Positions 34,850 through 43,738 of a DNA stretch of 64,000 nt are shown in pieces. The translations under genes and the position numbers were made by a program. The DNA comes from an uncultured Bacteroidales bacterium (GTDB lineage Bacteria; Bacteroidota; Bacteroidia; Bacteroidales; Muribaculaceae). Position 1 is the first letter of the stretch. Each line of letters opens with the position of its first letter. The notes under the pieces are model-generated. The model did not search any database. It saw only the letters and a list, made by a program, of their open reading frames with translations, and was not told the origin of the DNA. The stretch covers positions 1-64,000 of the forward strand of contig CACZHT010000001.1 of NCBI GenBank assembly GCA_902781045.1, in the 5' to 3' direction.

Positions 34850-35770
34850 ATGAAGAAGTTCATCTACACGTTGTTAAGCCTGCTCATGCTGGTTGTCTTG
34901 GGCGACTGGGCCGTAGGCAGCTGGCTGCGGCACGCATTTGCTCACACCAGCCACGACGAGATTGGGCGGCTCAACTACATCAGCGACTCGGTCACTGCCG
35001 ACATTGTCGTGCTGGGCTCGTCGCGTGCGTTGCACCACTATGTGCCCAGCATCATCACCGACTCAACAGGCCTGACCTGCTACAACTGCGGCTTTGAGAA
35101 CGAGGGCATCGTGTTCCACTATGCTCTGCTGCGGCAGTTGCAGCAACGCTATCGTCCCCGTCTTGTCATCTACGAGCTGACCTACGACTACGACATCCAG
35201 TTCCTGACCTGGCGTCCAGCCAGCCTCAAGCACATCCATGCCATGGCAGGTCTCCAGTGCCGCGACTCCATCCTGGCCAGTGTCGACCCTTGGGAGCGTG
35301 TGAGCATGCTCTCGCACATTTACCCCTACAATTCACTGGCCTTTGCCATACAGGCAAGCCAAGCGCCCACTACCTACGACCGCCCAGAGGTCGACAACGG
35401 CTATATTCCTCAGTTCAAGCACATGGAGCTTGCGACCGACTGGCAGTTCCAGCCTCAGAAGCACAACGAGCAGGTCGACTCGCTCAAGCTGGGCTACCTG
35501 ACCAAGCTCATTGCCGAGAACGCCGGACACCTGCTGATTGTGGTCTCGCCCCGCTACCTCTCGCCCGAGGACGACATCTACGGCCAGGTCGAGGAGCTGT
35601 GCCGCATGCACGGTGTGCCGTTCGTGTGCATGGTGAGCGACCCGGTCATCAGCCGCGACCCGTCGCTCTGGGAGGACGATGGTCACCTGAACCACACCGG
35701 CGCCCAAGCGTTCACACGCCAGCTGGTGCCACACATCAAGGAAATATTAACCCAAAATATCGAGAAATGA
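34850..35770 (+). CDS. SGNH/GDSL-like acetyl-transfer partner protein
   Basis: A 306-residue protein with one N-terminal membrane segment (about 4-24) and a periplasmic SGNH-like domain. Block I reads VVLGSSRALHHY with the candidate nucleophile Ser, and block V reads DDGHLNHTGAQAF with the Asp-x-x-His pair. Together with the upstream MBOAT protein it probably O-acylates an exported polysaccharide. Its stop overlaps the next start (ATGA). Confidence 0.7.
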   Translation: MKKFIYTLLSLLMLVVLGDWAVGSWLRHAFAHTSHDEIGRLNYISDSVTADIVVLGSSRALHHYVPSIITDSTGLTCYNCGFENEGIVFHYALLRQLQQRYRPRLVIYELTYDYDIQFLTWRPASLKHIHAMAGLQCRDSILASVDPWERVSMLSHIYPYNSLAFAIQASQAPTTYDRPEVDNGYIPQFKHMELATDWQFQPQKHNEQVDSLKLGYLTKLIAENAGHLLIVVSPRYLSPEDDIYGQVEELCRMHGVPFVCMVSDPVISRDPSLWEDDGHLNHTGAQAFTRQLVPHIKEILTQNIEK

Positions 35771-36474
35771 AGAAACTCATGATTGCGGCAGCCGCGTGCT
35801 GCCTGATGCTGAGCAGCTGTGGCGATGACGAGCCGCAGCGCATCAAGTATGAAAGCGTCGACCTAGGCTTGAGCGTTCGCTGGGCCACAACCAATGTCGG
35901 TGCGTTGACACCACAAGATCATGGACAACTCTTCGGCTGGGCCGACTCGACCGGTTCACACCGCAAGTTTGACAACATCAACATCTCCTATCGTGACAAC
36001 GGCGACGGCACCGAGACAACCATGGTCAACTGGAACTCGGTCTACTTCGGTGGCAAGAATCCTCCATTGGACATCAGCGGCACAGCCTACGACATCGCCA
36101 TCTATAACTGGAATGCCAACTGGCGCATGCCCACAATGGACGAGTGGAAAGAACTCGTCGACCGCTGCACCTGGACCACCGAAACCACCGCCAGTGGTGC
36201 CACCGTCTGGCGCGTGACCGGCCCTAACGGCAACAGCATCGTCCTGCCCATGACCGGCATCCGTGCCACCAGCAACAGCGAGGAGCAGCGCTCAAGCATC
36301 GGCTGCTACTGGACTTCTACCCTGTTGCCCATCGAAGACCAGGCCGCCCTGCGCTATGAGAGCGCAGTGCCATGTGCTGCCTGGTACGTCAAGTTCGACT
36401 CCGGCACGCACCCCACCCTCTCGACCGCCGTGCGCTGCACTGGCATGGCTGTGCGCCCTGTGGCCAGCAAGTAA
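35767..36474 (+). CDS. Surface lipoprotein with FISUMP-like domain
   Basis: A 235-residue lipoprotein: signal peptide with lipobox LSSC (Cys18) followed by acidic GDDEP, a pattern fitting Bacteroidetes surface-export signals. The body has YESVDLGLSVRWATTNVGAL, NWRMPTMDEWKELVDRC and CTGMAVRPV, the layout of the Fibrobacter-type FISUMP domains common in Bacteroidales surface proteins. Start chosen at the ATG that overlaps the SGNH stop and precedes the lipobox. Function unknown; co-expression with the acyltransfer pair is likely. Confidence 0.75.
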   Translation: MKKLMIAAAACCLMLSSCGDDEPQRIKYESVDLGLSVRWATTNVGALTPQDHGQLFGWADSTGSHRKFDNINISYRDNGDGTETTMVNWNSVYFGGKNPPLDISGTAYDIAIYNWNANWRMPTMDEWKELVDRCTWTTETTASGATVWRVTGPNGNSIVLPMTGIRATSNSEEQRSSIGCYWTSTLLPIEDQAALRYESAVPCAAWYVKFDSGTHPTLSTAVRCTGMAVRPVASK

Positions 36475-36498
36475 ACAGCCGACCAACAAACCACATGC

Positions 36499-36540
36499 AA
36501 AGCACGCGAATCCTCATTGCAAGGATTCGCGTGCTTTTGA
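36499..36540. terminator. Bidirectional terminator
   Basis: AAAGCACGCGAATCCT (36499-36514) pairs perfectly with AGGATTCGCGTGCTTT (36522-36537), a 16-bp stem with a 7-nt loop, between convergent lipoprotein and glnS genes. Confidence 0.85.
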
Positions 36541-36563
36541 TTCTTCTAGTTTTAGAGTCGGAT

Positions 36564-38282
36564 TTATTGCTTTTTCTGCTCCTTGGCCCAGCTGTCCTTG
36601 AGTCCGATGGTGCGGTTAAACACAAGTCGCTCGGGGGTGGAATCGGGGTCAACACAGAAGTAGCCGATGCGCTGGAACTGGAACTTGTCCTCGACCTTTG
36701 CCACCTGGGCCAGATAAGGCTCAATCTTGACATCATCCAGAACCTTGAGCGAGTCAGGATTGAGCAGGTCACGGAAGTCGCGCTCGGTCTCGGCACTGGG
36801 ATTCTCGACGGCGAAGAGGCGGTCATAGAGCCGCACCTCGGCACTGAGACAGTGGCGGGCACTGACCCAATGCAATGTGCCCTTGACCTTGCGGTTGGCA
36901 CCGGGCATGCCACTCAGGGTGTCGGGGTCGTAGGTACACTGAATCTCGGTGATGTTGCCATCGGCATCCTTTGTGCAGCCGGTGCACAAGACGATGTAGG
37001 CTCCCTTGAGGCGCACCTCCTTGCCCGGAGTGAGGCGGAAAAACTTCTTCGGGGCATCCTCCATGAAGTCCTCGCGCTCGATATAGAGCTCTCGGCTGAA
37101 GGGCATCTGGTGACGCCCGGCCTCCTCCTGCTCGGGATTGTTGTCCATCTCCATCATCTCGGTCTTGTCCTCGGGATAATTGGTGATGACCAGCTTGACA
37201 GGATTGATGACTGCACTGACGCGGTTGGCGTGCTTGTTCAGGTCTTCGCGTATGTTGTGCTCAAGCAGACTGATGTCGTTCAGCGCCTCATACTTGGTGT
37301 AACCAATGTCATCGACAAAGTTCTTGATTGCCTGTGGTGTGTATCCACGTCGGCGCAGTCCGCACAGTGTGGGCATGCGCGGGTCGTCCCATCCGGCCAC
37401 CAGTCCCTCCTTGACCAGCTGCAGCAGCTTGCGCTTGCTCATCAGCGTGTAGGTGAGGTTGAGGCGGTTGAACTCAATCTGCCGGGGGCAGTACTCGTCG
37501 ACGGTGTCGCCGGCCAGCTCACGCACAAAGTACTCATATAGCGGGCGGTGAGGCACAAACTCCAGTGTGCAGATTGAGTGCGTGACACCCTCAAAGTAGT
37601 CGCTCTGCCCGTGTGCAAAGTCATACATGGGATATACCTTCCACTTGTCGCCAGTGCGCCAGTGCGGTGTCTTGATGATGCGATAGATGATGGGGTCGCG
37701 GAAGTGCATATTGCTGTTGGCCATGTCAATCTTTGCCCTCAACACGCGAGTGCCCTCGTCAAACTCGCCGGCATTCATGCGCTGGAACAAGTCGAGGTTC
37801 TCCTCGACCGAACGGTTGCGGTAGGGGCTCTCGGTGCCAGGCTGCGTGGGGGTGCCCTTCTGCTGCGCAATCTGCTCGCTGGTCTGGTCGTCAACATATG
37901 CCTTGCCTTCCTTAATCAGACGGATAGCAAAGTCATAGAGCTTCTGAAAATAGTCGCTGGCATAGTACAGACGGTCGCCCCAGTCGTAGCCCAGCCAATG
38001 GATGTCGCGCATGATGGCCTGCTCATATTCGGTATCTTCCTTCTGAGGATTAGTATCATCAAAACGCAGATTGCAGGTGCCACCCATCTTCTCGGCCACG
38101 CCGAAGTCCATGCAGATGGCCTTGGCATGCCCGATGTGCAGATAGCCGTTGGGCTCAGGCGGGAAACGAGTGTTCAATCTTCCGCCATTCTTGCCTGCCT
38201 TGAGGTCATCAGCCACCAGCTGCTCCACGAAGTTGAGCACCTGCTTCTCCTCGTTGGGAGTGTTATTCTGTAGTTCTTCCAT
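36564..38282 (-). CDS. glnS: Glutaminyl-tRNA synthetase
   Basis: A 572-residue class I synthetase. HIGH motif in EPNGYLHIGHAKAICMDFG, KMSKS-type motif in TLMSKRKLLQLVKEG, and the C-terminal anticodon-binding beta-barrels (LFAVENPSAETERDFRDLLN). It charges tRNA-Gln directly, so this organism need not use the transamidation route for Gln. Start taken at MEELQNN (38282); the 12 codons upstream overlap the promoter region. Confidence 0.97.
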   Translation of the reverse strand: MEELQNNTPNEEKQVLNFVEQLVADDLKAGKNGGRLNTRFPPEPNGYLHIGHAKAICMDFGVAEKMGGTCNLRFDDTNPQKEDTEYEQAIMRDIHWLGYDWGDRLYYASDYFQKLYDFAIRLIKEGKAYVDDQTSEQIAQQKGTPTQPGTESPYRNRSVEENLDLFQRMNAGEFDEGTRVLRAKIDMANSNMHFRDPIIYRIIKTPHWRTGDKWKVYPMYDFAHGQSDYFEGVTHSICTLEFVPHRPLYEYFVRELAGDTVDEYCPRQIEFNRLNLTYTLMSKRKLLQLVKEGLVAGWDDPRMPTLCGLRRRGYTPQAIKNFVDDIGYTKYEALNDISLLEHNIREDLNKHANRVSAVINPVKLVITNYPEDKTEMMEMDNNPEQEEAGRHQMPFSRELYIEREDFMEDAPKKFFRLTPGKEVRLKGAYIVLCTGCTKDADGNITEIQCTYDPDTLSGMPGANRKVKGTLHWVSARHCLSAEVRLYDRLFAVENPSAETERDFRDLLNPDSLKVLDDVKIEPYLAQVAKVEDKFQFQRIGYFCVDPDSTPERLVFNRTIGLKDSWAKEQKKQ

Positions 38283-38322
38283 AACAACGTTTAGGTTTTG
38301 TGATTGCAAAATTTTCAAACTG

Positions 38323-38330
38323 CAAAATTA
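38323..38330 (-). promoter_or_regulatory. -7 box of glnS
   Basis: TAATTTTG on the minus strand, 40 nt upstream of the glnS ATG, matches TAnnTTTG. Confidence 0.55.
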
Positions 38331-38414
38331 CGAAAAATCTTTGTACTCTCTGCAATTGAGAGGTGAGTTTTCTTTTTTTTGCCATTTTTTCTTGGCCATT
38401 GCGACCAGAAGTGC

Positions 38415-38422
38415 TAACTTTG
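38415..38422 (+). promoter_or_regulatory. -7 box of the HU genes
   Basis: TAACTTTG matches TAnnTTTG, 53 nt upstream of the GTG start of the HU gene; TTGG at 38392-38395 may be a weak -33 element (19-nt spacer). Confidence 0.6.
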
Positions 38423-38475
38423 CGGTTTCGAGAGAGTCATACTGCATCTATTATATTAATACTCAATTCAACCAA

Positions 38476-38754
38476 GTGGACAATCGTAAACTCATCGATA
38501 AAGTGGCTAGAAAGCTGGGACGCGACAAGGCCGATGTGGCCAAACTCCTGGACGCTTTCACCAGCATCGTAGCCACACGCTGCAGCGAGCTTGACACCAT
38601 CGCCATTCCTGGCTTTGGGAGCTTTGAGCCACGCAAGCGCAACGAGCGCATACAGTATAACCCCAGCAACGGCAAGCGCACACTCATGCCGCCTCGCGTC
38701 ACGCTGACCTTCAAGGTGAGCAATGTGCTCAAGAACAAACTCAAACAGAAGTAG
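38476..38754 (+). CDS. HU family DNA-binding protein
   Basis: A 92-residue HU/IHF protein starting at GTG (38476): DNRKLIDKVARKLGRDKADV, then AIPGFGSFEPRKRNERIQYN and the DNA-binding arm residues GKRTLMPPRVTLTFKVSN. I prefer this start because HU begins a few residues before the first helix; the frame is open far upstream but overlaps glnS and its promoter. It bends DNA as a dimer. The membrane-anchored HU follows after 8 nt. Confidence 0.85.
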   Translation: MDNRKLIDKVARKLGRDKADVAKLLDAFTSIVATRCSELDTIAIPGFGSFEPRKRNERIQYNPSNGKRTLMPPRVTLTFKVSNVLKNKLKQK

Positions 38755-38762
38755 CCCCAACG

Positions 38763-39968
38763 ATGAACAACAAGATAACCTTTCCTGAACTAGTGCGACT
38801 GGTGGCCGAAGCCACAAGCACCACCGGGCGCATGAGCGAGCTCTTCCTGAAAGAGCTGTTCGCCACGGTGTCGCAGGCACTCATCGACGGGCAAAACGTG
38901 ACCATCAAGAACTTGGGCACCTTTGAGCTGGCACAGACGCCGGCACGACAGGTGGTCAATGTGCAGGACGGCGAGCAGATGGATGTGCCGGCCCATAGCC
39001 GCCTGGTCTTCACTCCCGACAAGGCACTGGCCGAAGCCGTCAACCAGCCCTTTGCTGCCTTCAAGCCCATCGTGCTGAGCGATGACATGACCGACGAGAT
39101 GCTGCAAGCCATTGACCAGGACATGCTGGCGGCAGTCGCCTCCCAGCCGCCCGCCACAGCCGCCGAGGCACAACCCGCCACAGCCGCCGAGACCCAACCC
39201 GCCACAGCCGCCGAGACCCAGCCCGCCATCGCCCCACTGATGCCACCACCACTGGCGCAGACACCCGAGCCCGACACACCCGTCGATGAGCCGGCATCCG
39301 AGCCCGAGCCAGAACGTGAGACACCTCCAGAACCCACTGCCGAGGTCACACATGCCGCCGAGGCCATGCCGGACAACAAAATCAATCAAGAGCCAGAACC
39401 TGTCATGAACCAAGAGCCTCAAGCAACAGAGCGTACCGTTGACTACTATCTGAAATCTGAATACGAGAGAGAGAAACGCGAAATCGCGCACCGCGCGTTC
39501 CTCAAGGGCCTGGCCACCGGTGTCCTGGCGACACTGGCCCTGGCAGCCATCATCTGGGGTGCATGGAGCAGCGGCCGCAACTCGGTCCTGACCGACCTGC
39601 AGCCCGCCGTCCAGGCCGACACCATCGCCGAGCCAGCCGCTGTGCGACAGTCCCATCAGGCAACGACCGACGCTGCTGCCCCCCCGCAAACAACCGCCCC
39701 CCGGCAGACCACCGACACCCCAGTGGTGACCGACACCTGCACCGCCACGATGTATCTGAGCAAGATGTCGACCAAGCATTATGGCAAGCCCGACTTCTGG
39801 ATTTACATCTATGAGGAGAACCGCGACAAGATTGCCGACCCCAACAACGTCACTCCTGGCACAGTGGTGGTCGTCCCCCCAGCATCGAAGTACGGCATCG
39901 ACCCTCAAGACAAGTCCAGCATCGACCGCGCCCGCCGCCGCACCTACGAGCTGCTCTCCGGCAAGTAG
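38763..39968 (+). CDS. Membrane-anchored HU protein with LysM-like C terminus
   Basis: A 401-residue fusion. Residues 1-92 are an HU domain (ITFPELVRLVAEATSTTGRM, then QNVTIKNLGTFELAQTPARQ). Residues 125-225 are a Pro/Ala/Glu-rich linker with three ATAAETQP-like repeats. Residues 247-268 form one membrane helix (GLATGVLATLALAAIIWGAW), and 328-376 resemble a LysM-type or SPOR-adjacent wall domain (MYLSKMSTKHYGKPDFWIYI, then GTVVVVPPASKYGI). The predicted topology puts HU in the cytoplasm and the LysM-like part in the periplasm, so the protein could tie the nucleoid to the envelope. Co-transcribed with the short HU gene. Confidence 0.8.
   Translation: MNNKITFPELVRLVAEATSTTGRMSELFLKELFATVSQALIDGQNVTIKNLGTFELAQTPARQVVNVQDGEQMDVPAHSRLVFTPDKALAEAVNQPFAAFKPIVLSDDMTDEMLQAIDQDMLAAVASQPPATAAEAQPATAAETQPATAAETQPAIAPLMPPPLAQTPEPDTPVDEPASEPEPERETPPEPTAEVTHAAEAMPDNKINQEPEPVMNQEPQATERTVDYYLKSEYEREKREIAHRAFLKGLATGVLATLALAAIIWGAWSSGRNSVLTDLQPAVQADTIAEPAAVRQSHQATTDAAAPPQTTAPRQTTDTPVVTDTCTATMYLSKMSTKHYGKPDFWIYIYEENRDKIADPNNVTPGTVVVVPPASKYGIDPQDKSSIDRARRRTYELLSGK
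39148..39230 (+). repeat. In-frame 24-nt tandem repeat in the HU linker
   Basis: About three copies of a unit reading CCCGCCACAGCCGCCGAGAC encode the ATAAETQP repeats of the HU-membrane protein linker. Copy number could vary without shifting frame. Confidence 0.7.
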
Positions 39969-39987
39969 CCCCCCTCTCTATATGTTC

Positions 39988-40094
39988 AGTTCCCCATTTA
40001 GGCGGGGCCTAAGTGGGGAACTAGATAGATACCTAAATGGGTAACTGTTTACCGATTTTGCTGCCGGCAGTTCCCCCTCTAGAGGGGGAACTGC
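39988..40094. repeat. Cluster of related palindromic hairpins
   Basis: A 15-bp stem starting AGTTCCCC (39988-40002 with 40008-40022, one G-T pair) is followed by a decayed similar arm (40030-40045) and by a perfect 28-nt palindrome around TAGA (40067-40094) that also contains AGTTCCCC. They lie between convergent genes and may act as terminators, but their similarity suggests a repeat family. Confidence 0.7.
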
Positions 40095-40102
40095 CCGGTC
40101 AA

Positions 40103-40170
40103 ACTTGCATTGTGCATTGTTCGCTGTTTGCTGTTTCCTATTCGCTGTTCGCTGTTTGCTGCCCGACTTT
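40103..40170. repeat. CGCTGTTTGCTGTT-type tandem repeats running into aat
   Basis: Short direct repeats (GCATTGT, then TTCGCTGTTTGCTG units) fill the end of the intergenic gap and extend into the last codons of aat, where they encode QQTANSE. Confidence 0.65.
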
Positions 40171-40821
40171 TGGGGCGTTGAGCAGGGCCATGTAGTGGTC
40201 GTAGGGGATGAAGCGGGCGCCCATCGAGCGCAGGTGGGGCGTCTCGAGCTGGCAGTCAATCATCTTCCAGCACAGGTCCTGCAGGTGATAAGCCAGACCG
40301 ATGAGGGCGAGCTTGCTGGCGTTGGGCACGAGCGAGAACATGCTCTCGCCCATGAAACAGCGGTTGACGGTCACGCCATAGAGCCCGCCCACGAGGCGCT
40401 GCTCGCTGTCCCACACCTCGACGCTGGCCGCATAGCCACGGCGGTGCAGCTCGGTGTAGGCCTCGATGATGTCGTCGCCCAGCCAGGCGCCGTCCTCGTT
40501 GATGCGGTCCTGTGCCAGCGAGCAGCCGTGGATGACACCGTCGAAGTCCTCGTTGACCGACACGCGGTAGAGTTGCTTGCCGATGAGCGAGCGCATCGAG
40601 TGCGAGACATGAATCTCGGCGGGGAAGATGACAAAGCGCTGCATGGGACAGTACCAATGCGGCTCGCGACTGGTGAAGGAGAACCAGGGGAAGATGCCGT
40701 GGTGATAGGCCAGCAGCAGCCGCTCGGGGCTGAGGTCGCCGCCGATGCAGAGCAGGCCGTCAGGCTCGCCCAGGTGCGGGTCAGGAAATATCAGTTCTTC
40801 TTTAGGGATGCTAAACACCAT
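40138..40821 (-). CDS. aat: Leucyl/phenylalanyl-tRNA-protein transferase
   Basis: A 227-residue enzyme that adds Leu or Phe to N-terminal Arg/Lys, marking proteins for ClpS-ClpAP. FPDPHLGEPDGLLCIGGDLS, GIFPWFS, EDGAWLGDDIIEAYTELHRR and GGLYGVTVNRCFMGESMFS are full-family matches. I start at MVFSIPKEE (40821); a TTG two codons upstream is less likely. The final residues (QQTANSE) are encoded by the intergenic repeat tract, so the natural C terminus has been replaced or extended. Confidence 0.95.
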   Translation of the reverse strand: MVFSIPKEELIFPDPHLGEPDGLLCIGGDLSPERLLLAYHHGIFPWFSFTSREPHWYCPMQRFVIFPAEIHVSHSMRSLIGKQLYRVSVNEDFDGVIHGCSLAQDRINEDGAWLGDDIIEAYTELHRRGYAASVEVWDSEQRLVGGLYGVTVNRCFMGESMFSLVPNASKLALIGLAYHLQDLCWKMIDCQLETPHLRSMGARFIPYDHYMALLNAPKVGQQTANSE

Positions 40822-40840
40822 GGTCAATCGTCATGAAAGT

Positions 40841-43612
40841 CTACTTGCCCAGAACAATGTTGACCACTCGGTTGACATCATTGGCATCGACATTGTCGTT
40901 CTCGTCAACATCGCCAGGCAGATAGCAGAACACGGCACACCACACCGTGGCCCCATTAGCCGCTGTGGCAGTGATGATAGCGATGCCGACGCGGTGTGCC
41001 GTCACCTGGCCGGCGGTGTCCACACTGGCGATGGTATCGTCGCTTGAGCTCCAGGTCAGGTCTCCTGCCCCCGGGGTGGTAACGACCAACTGATGCGACT
41101 GGCCGAGGCTGAGTCTGAACGCCTTCTCGCTCATTTCGATGGTCTCGGGCAGGACAAGCGGCTCGGGCACAGTGACGGTGCAGCTGGCCGTCAGGCCGCT
41201 GCCGTCGGTGGTGGCGGCGGTGACGGTGGCTGTGCCGGGAGCGACAGCGGTCACCAGGCCATTGGCATCGACAGTGGCCACAGCGGGGTCACTGCTGCTC
41301 CAAGTCACTGTCGTGACAGTGGCATCCTCGGGCAGGACGGTGGCAGTCAGTTGCAGGGTCTCGCCCTGGGGCAGCTCGACTGCGGTCTCGCTCAATGTCA
41401 CCGAGGTGGCAGGCACCGTGGGGGTCTGCCCGGGCAGACGCACGGTGTAGATGCTCGTGCCACAGGCCTGAATCAGCTCGCCCGCACTGTAGTAGTAGAG
41501 CCAAGCGAAGTACTTGAAGTCGTCCATCACATTATAGCAGTCAAACTGCAGGACCTTGGTCTCGCCCGGAGCCAGCTGCAACGACTGCGACTGCGTCTGG
41601 ATGCTTGTGCTGTCATTGTTGCCGCTGGTCACGCGGTAGCAGCGGAAGGAGAAGTCCTCGTCGTAGGCCGTCGTGCCGGTGTTGGTCACGGTGGCCTCGA
41701 GGCCGAAGTGGTCGCTGGTGATGATGCGACCTTCCTCGTCGGTGACGTTCAGCACTCGGGCCGTCACCTCGAGCTGTGCCGACGCCATGTCGGTGATGTT
41801 CAGGTATTGTGTGGCCAGCACCGGACTGCCGGTGTCGCTGAGCGAGAACGTGATTTTCTTGCGGCTGGCCGCAGTGGGCACAAAGCGGAACACCACATCG
41901 CCCGCCTCGCCGGGCAGCATGTCGGCCATGCCGGCCGAGGTGAACTCATCGTCAACAAACATATACACCAGGTCGCCTCGTGTGATGCCCTTGTTGGTCA
42001 GGTTCAGCGTCACGTTCACCGCCTTGTTGGGGTGGCGCGTGCCGTCGAACGTGGCACTGTTGAACGTGTACTTGGGTGTGCCGGCCGTGCCATGCCCCAC
42101 GATGGTGCAGCGCGTGGCCGAGTTGATGGTCACCTCGATGTAGTTCACGTCCGACCCGGCGCATGGCACCCAGTTGCCGCTGTTGCGCACGGCGCAGATG
42201 GGCACGATGCGATAGGTGCCGCTGGTCAGGTTGGCCCCGAAATTCAGCGTGCGCGAGTTGGTAGAGATGTAGCTGCCGGCGGCCAGGTTATTGGTATAGC
42301 TGCTGTAGAGTTTAGTCACCAGGTTGCCGTCGGCGTCATAGAATCCCCACCCCAGGTCGAAGCTTCCTGTCGCGCTGGTGTAGTTATAGTAGCGTCCCGA
42401 CACCGTCACCGAGAATGTGCCGCTGGCCGAGCCGCGGCTCGAGTAGGTGTAGGATGTGGTCATATCACGATAGGTGAGTATCTGCTCATTGGTGCCATCG
42501 GTGCCTGGCTCCAGGCCGATGCCCATGCCCTGCCCCATGATGTAGCCGTAGGCCCCGGCCACACTGCCGATGCCCTGGCTGCTGGGGTTGAGCACATTGA
42601 GCAGAAAGTAGCCGTCGCTCTGACTGCCCCAGCCCCAGTTGATGTGGAACATGCCGTTGCCGTCATATCCGTCGCACACAAAGGCGTGTCCGCCACTGAC
42701 CTTGTTGCCACCGTAGGCTACTGGCCGACCCGCGGCAAGCTCGTCATAGAGCATCTGCTCCCACTGCTCGGTGCTGTAGCCCTCGCGGCCCAGGTAGCGC
42801 GCGCTGGGCTTGTAGCCGAAGTAGGTGGCCATCGCGGCAGGAATGCGTGACGTCTGCGAGCCGGAGCTCGAAGCCAGGAAGTTCATCCTGACCGACTGCG
42901 CACAGTATTTCATCAGCGACGCCACGGCCTCAGCCGAGGTGCTGGTAGTGTCGTCGGTGTAGTAGATGTCCTTCATTGCATCCCAGTCGAAGTCCACCGG
43001 TTCAAGCGCGGGCATATAGATGGAGTTGGTCGTAGTCGTGTACTCGGGGACGGTGGCCGTGGGGCGGGCAGGATGGCGGTGGGTGTACATAATCTGGGCC
43101 ATCGCCGTGGCCACGCACCCAGTCGAGGCATGCTTGCCGCTGACGTAGGGCAACAGGATGTTGTAGGGCGTGCCCTGGTTCCACCGCGCCGGCACCAGCG
43201 GGTCGATGGCCGGTTGACCGGCCAGGTGTCGCGGCACGTCGGCTACTGGCTCCTGCTCCAGAGCGACAATCTGCGCGGCATAGCCGTCCAGCCAGTATTG
43301 CAAAGCCTCGGGCAGGTCGCCCTGGAGCGTGCCATGGTCGCTGTAGGCCAGCACGGGCGGCACGCGGTCGTCGCCGGCCACGATGACATATCCCTGGCCG
43401 TCGCTGGCGCTGAGCGTATAGTAGGCGGCGTGCGCCGAACCGGGCGCACGATGGGCGGCAGAGGACGCTGCTTGCCACGACTTGCCCGGCAGCACATGAG
43501 CGGCGATTTGTTGAGCTTGCTGCAAACCGATGGGGCCGGCCAAGGTTGTCAGGCTTGCCATGAGGCCAGCAAACAGGAGAGTGATGCGAAAAAGGCTTGA
43601 TTTGTTTTGCAT
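40841..43612 (-). CDS. Secreted C10 (streptopain-like) cysteine protease with Ig-like and dockerin-like end
   Basis: A 923-residue secreted protein. Signal peptide about 1-25, a Spi-like pro-region (about 26-135), then a C10 peptidase domain with catalytic Cys166 (ASTGCVATAMAQIM), His309 (VSGGHAFVCDGYDG) and the NWGWGSQSDGYF block. Beta-sandwich regions follow; at least one clear BIG2 Ig-like domain (VTLSETAVELPQGETLQLTA, then WSSSDPAVATVDANGLVTAV) and a second partial one precede the C-terminal GDVDENDNVDANDVNRVVNI, a dockerin-like calcium repeat. Related Prevotella and Porphyromonas enzymes (interpain, periodontain) degrade host proteins. The promoter box TATCTTTG is at 43641-43648 on the minus strand. 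Confidence 0.88.
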   Translation of the reverse strand: MQNKSSLFRITLLFAGLMASLTTLAGPIGLQQAQQIAAHVLPGKSWQAASSAAHRAPGSAHAAYYTLSASDGQGYVIVAGDDRVPPVLAYSDHGTLQGDLPEALQYWLDGYAAQIVALEQEPVADVPRHLAGQPAIDPLVPARWNQGTPYNILLPYVSGKHASTGCVATAMAQIMYTHRHPARPTATVPEYTTTTNSIYMPALEPVDFDWDAMKDIYYTDDTTSTSAEAVASLMKYCAQSVRMNFLASSSGSQTSRIPAAMATYFGYKPSARYLGREGYSTEQWEQMLYDELAAGRPVAYGGNKVSGGHAFVCDGYDGNGMFHINWGWGSQSDGYFLLNVLNPSSQGIGSVAGAYGYIMGQGMGIGLEPGTDGTNEQILTYRDMTTSYTYSSRGSASGTFSVTVSGRYYNYTSATGSFDLGWGFYDADGNLVTKLYSSYTNNLAAGSYISTNSRTLNFGANLTSGTYRIVPICAVRNSGNWVPCAGSDVNYIEVTINSATRCTIVGHGTAGTPKYTFNSATFDGTRHPNKAVNVTLNLTNKGITRGDLVYMFVDDEFTSAGMADMLPGEAGDVVFRFVPTAASRKKITFSLSDTGSPVLATQYLNITDMASAQLEVTARVLNVTDEEGRIITSDHFGLEATVTNTGTTAYDEDFSFRCYRVTSGNNDSTSIQTQSQSLQLAPGETKVLQFDCYNVMDDFKYFAWLYYYSAGELIQACGTSIYTVRLPGQTPTVPATSVTLSETAVELPQGETLQLTATVLPEDATVTTVTWSSSDPAVATVDANGLVTAVAPGTATVTAATTDGSGLTASCTVTVPEPLVLPETIEMSEKAFRLSLGQSHQLVVTTPGAGDLTWSSSDDTIASVDTAGQVTAHRVGIAIITATAANGATVWCAVFCYLPGDVDENDNVDANDVNRVVNIVLGK

Positions 43613-43640
43613 AATTAGTAGTGTAATAGTTTATAGCCCA

Positions 43641-43648
43641 CAAAGATA
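43641..43648 (-). promoter_or_regulatory. -7 box of the C10 protease gene
   Basis: TATCTTTG on the minus strand, 28 nt upstream of the ATG, matches TAnnTTTG. Confidence 0.55.
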
Positions 43649-43723
43649 CAACTTTTCGGCTACTTTATTCGTTAATTTATCAAAAAAATCAACGAATTTG
43701 TGCGATTATTAATGCTGATTGAT

Positions 43724-43731
43724 TACTTTTG
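43724..43731 (+). promoter_or_regulatory. -7 box upstream of the His/Cys-rich gene
   Basis: TACTTTTG matches TAnnTTTG, with TTTG at 43697-43700 (23-nt spacer). It lies only 7 nt before the ATG at 43739, so a transcript starting normally would have almost no leader. Confidence 0.5.
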
Positions 43732-43738
43732 CAGCCTC

